Shown: piece by piece, positions 1-8,100 of the stretch | Numbering within the stretch: position 1 is the first letter of the stretch | Layout: every line of letters starts with the position of its first letter | DNA from: Marinobacter sp. ANT_B65 | Lineage (GTDB): Bacteria > Pseudomonadota > Gammaproteobacteria > Pseudomonadales > Oleiphilaceae | Assembly (NCBI RefSeq): GCF_002407605.1 | Contig: NZ_NXGV01000004.1 | Location: 211,391-275,390 of the forward strand | Direction: 5' to 3' | DNA: 64,000 bases | Translations under genes and position numbers: made by a program | The notes under the pieces: generated by a model | What the model saw: only the letters and a program-made list of their open reading frames with translations | Told to the model about the DNA's origin: nothing | The model's database searches: none

Positions 1-1
1 C

Positions 2-484
2 GGACTGGCATTGAACCCGCCAGCAGAAGCCAAATTCCGACCCTTAATCGTAGTAGAGCAGCGGGTCAAAGCCCTGGTGGCAGCCGATCACCCCCTCACC
101 CTCCAGAAATCAGTGAGGGTTCTGGACTGTCTGGACTACCCCGTGGCCCTGCCCGCGTCGTCGTTGGGAGGCCGGGTGCTGCTGAACACCTTTCTGGCCA
201 ATTCATCGATCAGTATCGAACCCGCTCTTGAGTCGAATTCGTATGAAATGATGCGGAACTTCGCCAGACTGGCGGGCGGCGTGTGTTTCCAGGTAGACAT
301 CGGCATTTCATCCCGCAGCGGGTCCGATGACGCCCGGCTGTCGAATGACCTCGTGGCATTGCCGCTCACCGACAGTCGGCTACCGGTGGGAAAGCTGGTG
401 ATGGGAATGCATCACGACCGGGCCCTGCCTGTCGCCGCCGCAAAATTTGCTCAGGAAATGGAACTGGCTCTTTCGGCCTTTTAG
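2..484 (+). CDS. LysR-family transcriptional regulator, C-terminal part (5' truncated)
   Basis: The reading frame is open to the left window edge, so the N-terminal helix-turn-helix lies outside. About 160 residues remain. The start GLALNPP and the later VEQRVKALVAADHPL and GGVCFQVDIG stretches look like the effector-binding (periplasmic-binding-like) half of LysR regulators. The gene ends 167 bp before the kinase gene and points the same way. It could regulate that operon, but the promoter repeat found there looks more like an AraC-type site. The effector cannot be told from this fragment. Confidence 0.75.
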   Translation, partial: GLALNPPAEAKFRPLIVVEQRVKALVAADHPLTLQKSVRVLDCLDYPVALPASSLGGRVLLNTFLANSSISIEPALESNSYEMMRNFARLAGGVCFQVDIGISSRSGSDDARLSNDLVALPLTDSRLPVGKLVMGMHHDRALPVAAAKFAQEMELALSAF

Positions 485-525
485 CAAATCGGCAGCTTGA
501 TTCGTGTAAGCATTCCTTGTCAGGT

Positions 526-583
526 TTTGACAGCCACTTTCCTCTGATTTGCCATTGGATCGCTAAGTCTTGCGCAGGATACT
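526..583 (+). promoter_or_regulatory. Promoter with 22-bp-spaced direct repeat, copy 1 (kinase operon)
   Basis: A sigma70-like promoter has -35 TTGGAT (555-560), a 17-bp spacer and -10 GATACT (578-583). It is overlapped by two direct half-sites, TTTGACAGCC (526-535) and TTTGCCATTG (548-557), whose starts are 22 bp apart. The same layout without gaps recurs at 3354-3411, 4826-4883 and, on the minus strand, 14833-14890. A direct repeat overlapping the -35 is typical of class II activation by AraC-family proteins. The AraC gene at 9668-10714 is the natural candidate; this assignment is inferred. Confidence 0.72.
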
Positions 584-651
584 GAATGAGGTCATGCCGC
601 TAATGCGTGCTCTGCCTTTTTACAGTAGCCCATTCCGAAAAGAGCAAGACA

Positions 652-1689
652 ATGAAAACAATAACCCCCTCCGAGGCGGAATCGCAGCTTTGTGAGAGGC
701 TGTTTCAGGTTACCCGACGGGTAGATCCGAACGTTACGGCCCTCACAGGTTTGTGTCGTCTTTCCGGCGGTGCAAATCAGGAAACCTGGTCCTTTACCGC
801 ACAAAGCCCGGCAGGCGAAACACCTATGATCCTGCGGCGCACCATGGCATCAGGTAAGCCGGCCACAAGCCCTGAGCCAGCCGCGATGTCCACAATGGCA
901 CTCGAAGCCTGCCTGCTCGGGCACGCCGCCAGCGCAGGGGTAGCTGTACCTCAGGTGCAGACAGTGCTGGAACCCGACGACGGCATCGGGGATGGCTTCC
1001 TTATGAATTTTGTAGCAGGTGAAACACTCGGTGGTCGAATTGTGCGAGATACTGCTTTTACCGGAGCCCGCAAGGTACTGGCTTACCAGTGTGGACAGGC
1101 TCTGGCGGCCATCCATCAGATTCCCGTCGCGCCCCTCCCGGACCTTCCTGTACTGACGGCCATAGAAACCATTGATGGTTATCTGGCACAACATCGGGCC
1201 AGTGGCACCCTGCGCCCGGTATTTGAATTGGCATTTCAATGGCTTGGCAACAACCTCCCCTCCCCGCCGGAACAAAACGTACTGGTGCATGGCGATTTCC
1301 GCAACGGCAACCTGATTGTCGGAGGAAAAGGCCTTCGTGCCGTGCTGGATTGGGAGCTCGCGCACCTGGGCGATCCGATGGAAGATCTCGGCTGGCTGTG
1401 CGTCAACTCCTGGCGCTTTGGGCGCACGGACCTTCCTGTAGGCGGGTTCGGTCATCGCAAGGACCTCATTGCTGGTTATGAAGCCGGCGGCGGATCCGTA
1501 GACATTGCTCGCGTACGTTTCTGGGAGGTTCTGGGCTGTCTCAAATGGGGAATTATGTGCCAGGGCATGGCAAGCGCACCGCCTGACGGCAAACCTCGTC
1601 GCGTCGAACGTGCAGCTATAGGTCGTCGCAGCTCCGAAACGGAAATCGACCTGCTGAATCTACTGGCCCCATGTGAAGGAGATAAATGA
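652..1689 (+). CDS. APH-family kinase (LvaA/ACAD10-11 kinase-like), probable 4-hydroxyacyl-CoA kinase
   Basis: This 345-residue protein has the aminoglycoside-phosphotransferase fold. The catalytic loop HGDFRNGN is at residues 213-220 (Asp215, Asn220) and the metal-binding DWE at 233-235. In Pseudomonas putida LvaA and the mammalian ACAD10/11 kinase domain, this family phosphorylates the 4-hydroxyl of 4-hydroxyacyl-CoA before the dehydrogenase-like partner removes phosphate. The order kinase, DUF6285, ACAD is the same here. A GTG at 607 would add 15 residues, but the ATG at 652 begins the conserved-looking part. The stop overlaps the next start by 4 bp. An antibiotic-resistance role is unlikely given the context. 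Confidence 0.85.
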   Translation: MKTITPSEAESQLCERLFQVTRRVDPNVTALTGLCRLSGGANQETWSFTAQSPAGETPMILRRTMASGKPATSPEPAAMSTMALEACLLGHAASAGVAVPQVQTVLEPDDGIGDGFLMNFVAGETLGGRIVRDTAFTGARKVLAYQCGQALAAIHQIPVAPLPDLPVLTAIETIDGYLAQHRASGTLRPVFELAFQWLGNNLPSPPEQNVLVHGDFRNGNLIVGGKGLRAVLDWELAHLGDPMEDLGWLCVNSWRFGRTDLPVGGFGHRKDLIAGYEAGGGSVDIARVRFWEVLGCLKWGIMCQGMASAPPDGKPRRVERAAIGRRSSETEIDLLNLLAPCEGDK

Positions 1690-2075
1690 TGCAGAGTTCA
1701 CCCAGTGCCATCGAGCTGCTTGAATCCGTCACAGCGTTCCTGCGCAATGATGCCATACCAAAGCTTTCAGGCCGGGAGGCGTTCGACGCCAGGGTCGCAG
1801 CCAACGTTCTGGATATTGTCGAGCGCGAACTGCGGCTCGCGCCGAAGACCGATGCTGCAGAGCGAGACAGCCTTACCCGGTTGCCGGGAATCCGAGAAGA
1901 CACCTTTGAAGTCATGAACAGGCAACTTTGCGAGAAGCTGGCCTCAGGCCAATACGGTTTCGATACGCCAGGTCTGATTGATCACCTCTGGATGATCACC
2001 CTGAACCGGCTTTCCATAGACCAGCCCGGTTACAGCAGTTACCACGCTGCCATTCATAACAGGAGCCAACCATGA
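1686..2075 (+). CDS. DUF6285 protein (LvaB-like kinase partner)
   Basis: A small 129-residue protein with the pattern typical of DUF6285: AIELLESVTAFL near the N-terminus, then DARVAANVLDIVEREL at about residues 34-49. It starts inside the kinase stop codon and ends inside the start of the ACAD gene, so the three are probably translated together. By position it matches LvaB, the small protein needed with the LvaA kinase in levulinic acid catabolism; that link rests on gene order and size. No catalytic motif is evident. It could be a structural subunit of the kinase. Confidence 0.8.
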   Translation: MMQSSPSAIELLESVTAFLRNDAIPKLSGREAFDARVAANVLDIVERELRLAPKTDAAERDSLTRLPGIREDTFEVMNRQLCEKLASGQYGFDTPGLIDHLWMITLNRLSIDQPGYSSYHAAIHNRSQP

Positions 2076-3352
2076 ACTTCGACCTTCCTGACGAACTCAT
2101 AGGCTATCTTGCAGAGCTTGACCAGTTTATAGAGGCGGAAATCAAACCTTTGCAGGCCGAAAATGACAACGAGCGCTTCTTCGACCATCGTCGTGAGTGG
2201 GCACGAACCGACTTTGATAATCAGGGGCTTCCCCGCCCCGAATGGGAAGCCCTGCTGGCCGAAGTCCGTCGACGCGCGGACAGGGCGGGCCATCTGCGAT
2301 TCGCGCTGCCGGTCGAGTTTAGCGGTAAAAGTGGCAGTAACTTATGGATGGCCGTTATCCGCGAACACCTGGCCGCAAAGGGTCTGGGACTGCACAACGA
2401 CCTGCAGAACGAACATTCCATTGTCGGGAACAAACCCTTCGTACTGGTTATTCGTGATTTTGGAACCCCCGAGCAGCAAGAAACCTTTATCAAGGGCATG
2501 CTGGATGAAACCATCAAGCTGTCGTTCGGCCTGACTGAGGCCGACCATGGCTCTGATGCTACCCACATGGACACAACAGCTCGTCAGGAACCGCGCGACG
2601 GACAAGAAGGTTGGCGTATCGACGGGGGTAAAATGTGGACAACGGGTCTTCATACAGCTACCCACATCGTAGTTTTCGCGCGTACCAGTGGAGAGGACGG
2701 TGACGCCAAAGGCATCACCGCCTTTCTGGTGCCTTCCGCTACTGACGGCATTTGCGTGGAAGAGTACCTGTGGACGTTCAACATGCCGACAGATCATCCT
2801 CGCGTCAGCTTCACCGATGTGTGGGTACCCAGCAGCACCGTGCTCGGCGACGTGGGCGGCGGACTGGCGATCGCCCAGCACTTTGTACACCAGAACCGGA
2901 TTCGCCAAGCCGCATCGAGCCTCGGAGCCGCAGACTTTTGTATTCGTGAAAGCGTCAAGTACGCGCGAGAAAGGAAGCCATTCGGGCAGGAGCTGGCTCG
3001 CAACCAAGGGATTCAGTTCCCGCTGGTGGAGTTGGCCACTCGGGCTGAAATGTTACGCGCCTTTATTCGGCAGACCGCTTGGCAAATGGATCGGATGACC
3101 AAAAAAGAGGTGGAAAAGCAGCTCTCCGACAAAGTCTCAATGTGCAACTACACAGCAAATCAGCTGTGCTGTGAAGCAGCCGACACGGCCATGCAGGTGC
3201 ATGGCGGAATGGGCTACTCGCGCCACAAACCTTTCGAACACATCTACCGACATCACCGCCGCTACCGCATCACTGAAGGGTCAGATGAGATCCAGAAACG
3301 CAAGATTGGCGCCTACTTGTTCGGTTACATCAAACGCAGCCCCGCTGTCTGA
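2072..3352 (+). CDS. Acyl-CoA dehydrogenase family protein (LvaC/ACAD10-11-like)
   Basis: A 426-residue flavoprotein. The flavin-binding stretch LTEADHGSD is in the middle and the signature TEGSDEIQ near the C-terminus, with Glu402 where MCAD-type enzymes carry the catalytic base. It is somewhat longer than the usual 380-400 residues, as ACAD10/11-type members are. As third gene after the kinase and DUF6285, it should convert 4-phosphoacyl-CoA to an enoyl-CoA, as LvaC does, letting a 4-hydroxy acid enter beta-oxidation. Substrate chain length is unknown. The start overlaps the DUF6285 stop by 4 bp. Confidence 0.85.
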   Translation: MNFDLPDELIGYLAELDQFIEAEIKPLQAENDNERFFDHRREWARTDFDNQGLPRPEWEALLAEVRRRADRAGHLRFALPVEFSGKSGSNLWMAVIREHLAAKGLGLHNDLQNEHSIVGNKPFVLVIRDFGTPEQQETFIKGMLDETIKLSFGLTEADHGSDATHMDTTARQEPRDGQEGWRIDGGKMWTTGLHTATHIVVFARTSGEDGDAKGITAFLVPSATDGICVEEYLWTFNMPTDHPRVSFTDVWVPSSTVLGDVGGGLAIAQHFVHQNRIRQAASSLGAADFCIRESVKYARERKPFGQELARNQGIQFPLVELATRAEMLRAFIRQTAWQMDRMTKKEVEKQLSDKVSMCNYTANQLCCEAADTAMQVHGGMGYSRHKPFEHIYRHHRRYRITEGSDEIQKRKIGAYLFGYIKRSPAV

Positions 3353-3353
3353 A

Positions 3354-3411
3354 TTTGACAGTCAGTTTCCATGAAATGGCCATTGGAGCGGACTGCTGGC
3401 CACCGGATACT
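3354..3411 (+). promoter_or_regulatory. Promoter with 22-bp-spaced direct repeat, copy 2 (thiolase)
   Basis: Half-sites TTTGACAGTC (3354-3363) and ATGGCCATTG (3376-3385) overlap -35 TTGGAG (3383-3388). A 17-bp spacer leads to -10 GATACT (3406-3411), 35 bp before the thiolase ATG. By my alignment, 38 of 58 positions match copy 1 without gaps, concentrated in the half-sites and -10. The site begins directly after the upstream ACAD stop codon, so the thiolase has its own promoter. Confidence 0.72.
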
Positions 3412-3445
3412 AATCGAGCACTCAATAATCCAAGGAGATAATGCC

Positions 3446-4639
3446 ATGTCCAGTAATCAACGGGCTGTCCACGTAGTCGGCGTGGGTATGATTCCATTCA
3501 CCAAGCCTGGTGCCAGCGACCCTTACCATATTATGGGAGCTCGCGCTGCCAAACAGGCTCTTGAAGACGCCGGTGTTGATTACAACCTCGTGCAACAGGC
3601 TTACGTAGGTTACGTTTATGGCGACTCCACTTCCGGCCAGGCCGCCATTTATGGCGTAGGCCTGAGCGGCATCCCGGTAATCAATGTCAACAACAACTGC
3701 TCAACAGGCTCCAGCGCGCTGTTTCTGGCTCGCCAGGCAGTTGAAAGCGGCTCTGTAGAGTGCGCAATCGCCGTCGGCTTCGAGCAAATGGTACCAGGTG
3801 CTCTCAAAGGTGCGTACGACGATCGTCCCTCTCCAATGGACCGTTTTGTCGAAGCAATGAAAGCCCACCAGGGAATTGACCCCAATAAACCCCGGGCTGC
3901 CCAATTTTTTGGCGGCGCCGGTTTGGATTATATCAACCAGTATGGCATCAGCCCGGACACATTAGGGCGAATCTCCGTAAAGGCTCGTCAGCATGCTGCG
4001 CGTAACCCGCTTGCAGTATTCCGTCAGCCCCTTACGTTAGAAGAGGTCATGGCGTCGCCGACTATCTTTGGCCCGCTCACCCGGTACCAGTGCTGCCCAC
4101 CTACCTGCGGCGCTGCGGCGGCCATCATCTGCTCCAGTGAATTCGCCCGCAAGCACAACCTTGACGCCAGCGTTGTCATTGCCGCGCAAGCCATGACGAC
4201 AGATACCGCCGCTACCTTTGAAAGCGATGATATGCGCAAAGTCGTTGGCTACGACATGACTGCATCCGCAGCCAGCCAGGTCTACGAGAAAGCAGGCATC
4301 GGCCCCGAAGACGTCAGCGTGGTGGAACTGCATGATTGCTTCACTGCTAATGAGCTCATCACTTACGAAGGGCTGGGACTGACACCAGAAGGCACCGCAG
4401 AGAAATTCATCCTTGACGGAGACAATACCTACGGCGGTCGCGTCGTCACTAATCCTTCAGGCGGCTTGCTCTCTAAAGGTCACCCGCTTGGAGCAACCGG
4501 CCTTGCCCAGTGTTATGAGCTGGTATCCCAGCTAAGAGGTACAGCCGATCAACGGCAAGTTGAAGGCGCACGGTTTGCGCTACAACACAATCTTGGCCTG
4601 GGCGGAGCCTGCGTCGTAACCCTCTACCAGGGAATCTGA
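3446..4639 (+). CDS. Thiolase, SCP-x/SCP2 type
   Basis: A 397-residue thiolase of the lipid-transfer (SCP-x) type, which cleaves 3-oxoacyl-CoA, often with branched or bulky chains. Cys85 lies in NNNCSTGSS, His296 and Cys298 in HDCF, and His346 in GHPLGATG; these are the expected catalytic positions. An upstream in-frame start at 3371 is rejected because AGGAG at 3433-3437 lies 8 bp before the ATG at 3446. It would supply the final cleavage step after the kinase/ACAD module. The exact substrate is not readable from sequence. Confidence 0.9.
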   Translation: MSSNQRAVHVVGVGMIPFTKPGASDPYHIMGARAAKQALEDAGVDYNLVQQAYVGYVYGDSTSGQAAIYGVGLSGIPVINVNNNCSTGSSALFLARQAVESGSVECAIAVGFEQMVPGALKGAYDDRPSPMDRFVEAMKAHQGIDPNKPRAAQFFGGAGLDYINQYGISPDTLGRISVKARQHAARNPLAVFRQPLTLEEVMASPTIFGPLTRYQCCPPTCGAAAAIICSSEFARKHNLDASVVIAAQAMTTDTAATFESDDMRKVVGYDMTASAASQVYEKAGIGPEDVSVVELHDCFTANELITYEGLGLTPEGTAEKFILDGDNTYGGRVVTNPSGGLLSKGHPLGATGLAQCYELVSQLRGTADQRQVEGARFALQHNLGLGGACVVTLYQGI

Positions 4640-4740
4640 CGGCTCACCACGATTGATCGAAAGTTCATCGAACAAACATCCCACTGGGCTGCGGCGGCAA
4701 ACCCTGACGGCAACAGGCTGGCCATAGTCTGTATTAAGTT

Positions 4741-4772
4741 GCATTCCCGGGGCCGACGACCCTTGGGAATGC
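4741..4772. repeat. Inverted repeat with 8-bp perfect arms
   Basis: GCATTCCC (4741-4748) pairs with GGGAATGC (4765-4772). It lies in the 317-bp gap between the thiolase and dctP, 54 bp upstream of promoter copy 3. No T-tract follows, so a classical terminator is unlikely. An operator, or a 3' stabilising hairpin for the thiolase mRNA, fits better. Confidence 0.45.
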
Positions 4773-4825
4773 CAGTATCAACGCCTTAATAGTTCCAAGT
4801 TTACCAATTCCCGCCGCTGCACAAA

Positions 4826-4883
4826 TTTGCCAATCGTCTTCCGCGCATCCGCCATTGGTCGGCTTTAATCCAACCCATACACT
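4826..4883 (+). promoter_or_regulatory. Promoter with 22-bp-spaced direct repeat, copy 3 (TRAP operon)
   Basis: Half-sites TTTGCCAATC (4826-4835) and TCCGCCATTG (4848-4857) precede -35 TTGGTC (4855-4860), a 17-bp spacer and -10 TACACT (4878-4883), about 73 bp before dctP. Spacing is identical to the other copies although the bases between the blocks have diverged. This and the 4741-4772 inverted repeat are all I can identify in the 317-bp gap 4640-4956. Confidence 0.65.
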
Positions 4884-4956
4884 GATTGCAACAGCCCGAG
4901 TCATACAAACCAAATAGCTGCAAGACAAAGACAAAAACAAAACAAGAGGTCTTCAA

Positions 4957-6054
4957 ATGAAACAGCTCAAGCATCCCTACCTACGAAAGGCAACCTATGC
5001 CTTCGCCCTTATTTTTTCAGTCTCGATGGGACTGGGCGCCGCCTTAGCCAGCGCCCGCACTCTGAACTACGCTACACCGGCCGCTCCTAACGCCGACCGC
5101 CCGACCAATCAGGCTATCCTCTGGTGGGCCGATGAAGTCGCAAAACGCACCAACGGCTCTGTTGAAATCAAAGTTCATTGGGCGCAAAGCTTGCTGAAGT
5201 ACAAGGATTCCGCACGCGGCATCCAGTCCGGCATCGCAGACATGGGGCCAATATCCCCGGAATATACTTTGGCGATGAACCCGCTGATGGCAGTATCTCA
5301 AACAGATCTCGGCCCCGGGGATAACTATATAGCAGTCCAGGCCTGGCTTAGAGCTGTCAACGGTTTCGAAGCCTTCGACAAAGAGTCAGCCCGTATCGGT
5401 ATTCGCCCCATAGGCTACTATTCCAGTGGCGTTCGCGTGAATATGAGCACAACCCGCCCTTACATCACACCAGACGATTTTAAAGGCGACAAAGTACGCC
5501 TCACCCCACGCTCGATTAATGCGGCGCAAGCAAATGACTGGAAAGTCACCCCAGTCAACATCACATTCGCCGACTTCTATTCCGCCATGGAGCGGGGCAC
5601 TATCGATGGCGCCCAGGGTTATCTTTACCTGATGCCACCCTACAAACAGAACGAAGTAGCCAAATACGTTGTAGTGCCCAACAGCGGACAATCCATGGTC
5701 GTGGTTGTGATGAACAACCGAGCCTGGGACAGTTTGTCAGATACGGAAAAACAGGTGTTTGAAGAGCTTGCACCAATTTTCAGTGAGAAAATGGCCCAAG
5801 CAGGACTTCAGGAGGCCGAAAACGCTATAGACACTCTCAAAAACAACCCTGATTACCCTGTTGAGTACTACAGTCTTACGGATGAGCAGCGCAAGGTATG
5901 GGAGGAACAAATGCGTCCTGCCGTCGATGAATACATCGCGGACCTTACCAAACGCAACTCCGCAGCAACGGAACTGCACGAGCGCTTTCTCTCAGAGCTG
6001 TACAAGGTTGAGGAAGAAGTACGCGAACAGGGCTACCCCTGGCAGAGCAACTGA
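4957..6054 (+). CDS. dctP: TRAP transporter substrate-binding protein DctP
   Basis: A 365-residue periplasmic binding protein with a signal peptide of about 33 residues ending in ALASA. The block HWAQSLLKYKDSARG and the C-terminal GYPWQS resemble the three DctP paralogues at 43-47 kb. The central TTRPYITPDDFKGDKVR region holds the conserved arginines that bind carboxylate in this family. AAGAGGT precedes the ATG. It heads a dctPQM-ligase operon, so uptake is directly coupled to CoA activation. The ligand is probably an organic acid handled by the kinase/ACAD/thiolase module. Confidence 0.88.
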   Translation: MKQLKHPYLRKATYAFALIFSVSMGLGAALASARTLNYATPAAPNADRPTNQAILWWADEVAKRTNGSVEIKVHWAQSLLKYKDSARGIQSGIADMGPISPEYTLAMNPLMAVSQTDLGPGDNYIAVQAWLRAVNGFEAFDKESARIGIRPIGYYSSGVRVNMSTTRPYITPDDFKGDKVRLTPRSINAAQANDWKVTPVNITFADFYSAMERGTIDGAQGYLYLMPPYKQNEVAKYVVVPNSGQSMVVVVMNNRAWDSLSDTEKQVFEELAPIFSEKMAQAGLQEAENAIDTLKNNPDYPVEYYSLTDEQRKVWEEQMRPAVDEYIADLTKRNSAATELHERFLSELYKVEEEVREQGYPWQSN

Positions 6055-6127
6055 TGACAGTCACCGGGGCGGCAACACCGCTGCCCTGGTACTTCAACAG
6101 AGCACTGAATAACCGGAGGGTATGTCT

Positions 6128-6673
6128 ATGACCAGACTCAGCCAGTCGATTCCCCGGGCGATAAGCTCGGTGGACCGCCAAATTGTCCGCTTCAGTCAGC
6201 TATTGCTGGCGCTGATGGTCATCGTGACGTTTGTGTCTGTGGTCGGAAGAACGTTCTTCTCCCAGTCCGTGCCTGACGACCTGTTGATTTCCGAAATGCT
6301 CATGGTTGCTATCGTGTTTTTGCCCATGGGTTACGTGCAATCCGTCGGGGCCCACCTGGAAGTCACGGTTGTAACCGACCATTTATCCCGGAAGATCCAG
6401 TCAGTACTGGTTACCTTGGGCTTGATACTCGGCGTCATCTTCTTTGGCTTGATGACCTGGCTCAGTGCTCGCGCGGCCTGGGAGTCATGGGAGTTCGGCG
6501 TAATCGCCTTCGGCAGCGCACTGGATCTGCCCGAGTGGCCAATCCGTGCTCTGATCCCCCTGGGCTTGTCCTGGTGGTGCGTCCGCATGTGTGTCCAACT
6601 GATTTTTCCATCCAGCCGGCCCGACCATGAGTCGGAGCTCACTCAAGCTCTAGATGAGACCGACGGCTACTGA
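6128..6673 (+). CDS. dctQ: TRAP transporter small permease DctQ
   Basis: A 181-residue inner-membrane protein with four hydrophobic segments, the usual DctQ topology. GGAGG at 6115-6119 sits 8 bp before the ATG at 6128 but only 2 bp before an in-frame ATG at 6122, so 6128 is preferred. The sequence includes SVGAHLEVTVV, like the GxHxxVD(V) loop of this family. It works with the DctM at 6716 and the DctP at 4957. Confidence 0.88.
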   Translation: MTRLSQSIPRAISSVDRQIVRFSQLLLALMVIVTFVSVVGRTFFSQSVPDDLLISEMLMVAIVFLPMGYVQSVGAHLEVTVVTDHLSRKIQSVLVTLGLILGVIFFGLMTWLSARAAWESWEFGVIAFGSALDLPEWPIRALIPLGLSWWCVRMCVQLIFPSSRPDHESELTQALDETDGY

Positions 6674-6715
6674 TCCAACCCCTTTTTTATAACAAACAGA
6701 ACAGGTGTGTGAACA

Positions 6716-8050
6716 ATGGATCCAACTACCATTGGAATCTGGGCGACGGCCGGCATGGTGACCATGCTACTACTGCGTATTCCGATCGCTGTTGTATTGA
6801 TTGCCACTGGATATACCGGTCTGATCCTTGTCATGGCCAGCCGGGGTGACAGCTTTGATCTTGAACAGGGCTTTATAACGGCGAACAGTTTCCTGGGGGA
6901 GTTACCCTATTCTTCCACCGCGGAATATACCTTTACCACCATCCCGATGTTTCTGCTGATGGGCTACGTTGCAACTGAGGCTGGGTTCACCAAAGACATT
7001 TACCACACCGCACGGATGTGGCTCGGTCGCATGCCTGGCGGCCTGGCGGTTGCCTCGTCCGTTGGCTGTGCCCTGTTTGCAGCCATCAGCGGAAGCAGCC
7101 TCGCCACTGCAGCGGCAATGGGGCGCATGGCGGTCCCGGAGATGCTTGCCCGAGGTTATGACAAAGGGCTGGCGACAGGGGTGGTAGCGGCATCGGGCAC
7201 GCTGGGCTCGCTGATCCCCCCCAGTATCCTGATGATTCTCTATGCGGTTTTTACCGACCAGTCCATCGCCGCAATGTTTGTGGCCGGTGTCATCCCGGGC
7301 CTGCTTTCACTGCTGATTTATGTCGCCATGGTGATGATCCGCGCCAAGCTCAATCCGGACCTGGCACCTCCCACGCCAAAAGTCAGCTGGCAGGAAAAAT
7401 TCGGGTCTCTGAAAAGCACCTGGGGCATGCTGCTTCTTATTGTCGTTGTGGTATCCGGACTCTATTCCGGGCTGTTTACGCCATCTGAAGCCGGGGCTAT
7501 CGGTGCCTCCATCGCGTTTATCATCAGCCTGGTAGCCCGTCGCCTGGATCGCAAGAAAACCTCCACGGCATTGCTGGAAACCCTGAAAAGCACCTCCATG
7601 TTATTCGCTGCGGTGATCGGTGCCTATATGGTCACATCGTTCACCGCCCTGACCGGCATCGCTGCCGACCTGACCAGCTGGGCCGGCGGCTTTGACGTAC
7701 ATCCGGTTGTAGTGATCGCCTCGCTCTCTGTCCTGTACATTTTCCTTGGCACTTTCATGGGCTCTATCGAGATCATGTTACTGACGCTGCCCATTGTCAT
7801 CCCGATCGTCCAGGGCCTGGAATACGACCTGATCTGGTTCGGCATCATCATGATCAAATACCTGGAGATAGGTCTGGTATCGCCACCGGTAGGCATAAAC
7901 TGCTTCATCCTCAAAACCGTCGTCGATGACAGTGTGCGCCTGGGGGATATCTTCAAAGGGGTCTCCTGGTTCATCGCCATGGACATCGTCACAATTGCGC
8001 TACTGGTAGCATTCCCGGAAATCGTCACGTTCCTGCCCAGCCTGATGTAG
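6716..8050 (+). CDS. dctM: TRAP transporter large permease DctM
   Basis: A 444-residue, highly hydrophobic protein with about 12 membrane segments. Family hallmarks include AAISGSSLATAAAMG, GTLGSLIPPSI and, near the C-terminus, GLVSPPVGINCF. It forms the sodium-coupled transport channel of the three-part TRAP system, 42 bp after dctQ. Length and motifs are normal. Confidence 0.92.
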   Translation: MDPTTIGIWATAGMVTMLLLRIPIAVVLIATGYTGLILVMASRGDSFDLEQGFITANSFLGELPYSSTAEYTFTTIPMFLLMGYVATEAGFTKDIYHTARMWLGRMPGGLAVASSVGCALFAAISGSSLATAAAMGRMAVPEMLARGYDKGLATGVVAASGTLGSLIPPSILMILYAVFTDQSIAAMFVAGVIPGLLSLLIYVAMVMIRAKLNPDLAPPTPKVSWQEKFGSLKSTWGMLLLIVVVVSGLYSGLFTPSEAGAIGASIAFIISLVARRLDRKKTSTALLETLKSTSMLFAAVIGAYMVTSFTALTGIAADLTSWAGGFDVHPVVVIASLSVLYIFLGTFMGSIEIMLLTLPIVIPIVQGLEYDLIWFGIIMIKYLEIGLVSPPVGINCFILKTVVDDSVRLGDIFKGVSWFIAMDIVTIALLVAFPEIVTFLPSLM

Positions 8051-8100
8051 TGCTGGGCAATACAAATATCTATGACTCATAGAACCAACAGAGGCCAGCC

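Noticed and set aside
652..1689. Aminoglycoside resistance kinase
   Set aside because: The fold is shared, but overlap with DUF6285 and ACAD genes points to an acyl-CoA kinase; no mobile-element context is seen.
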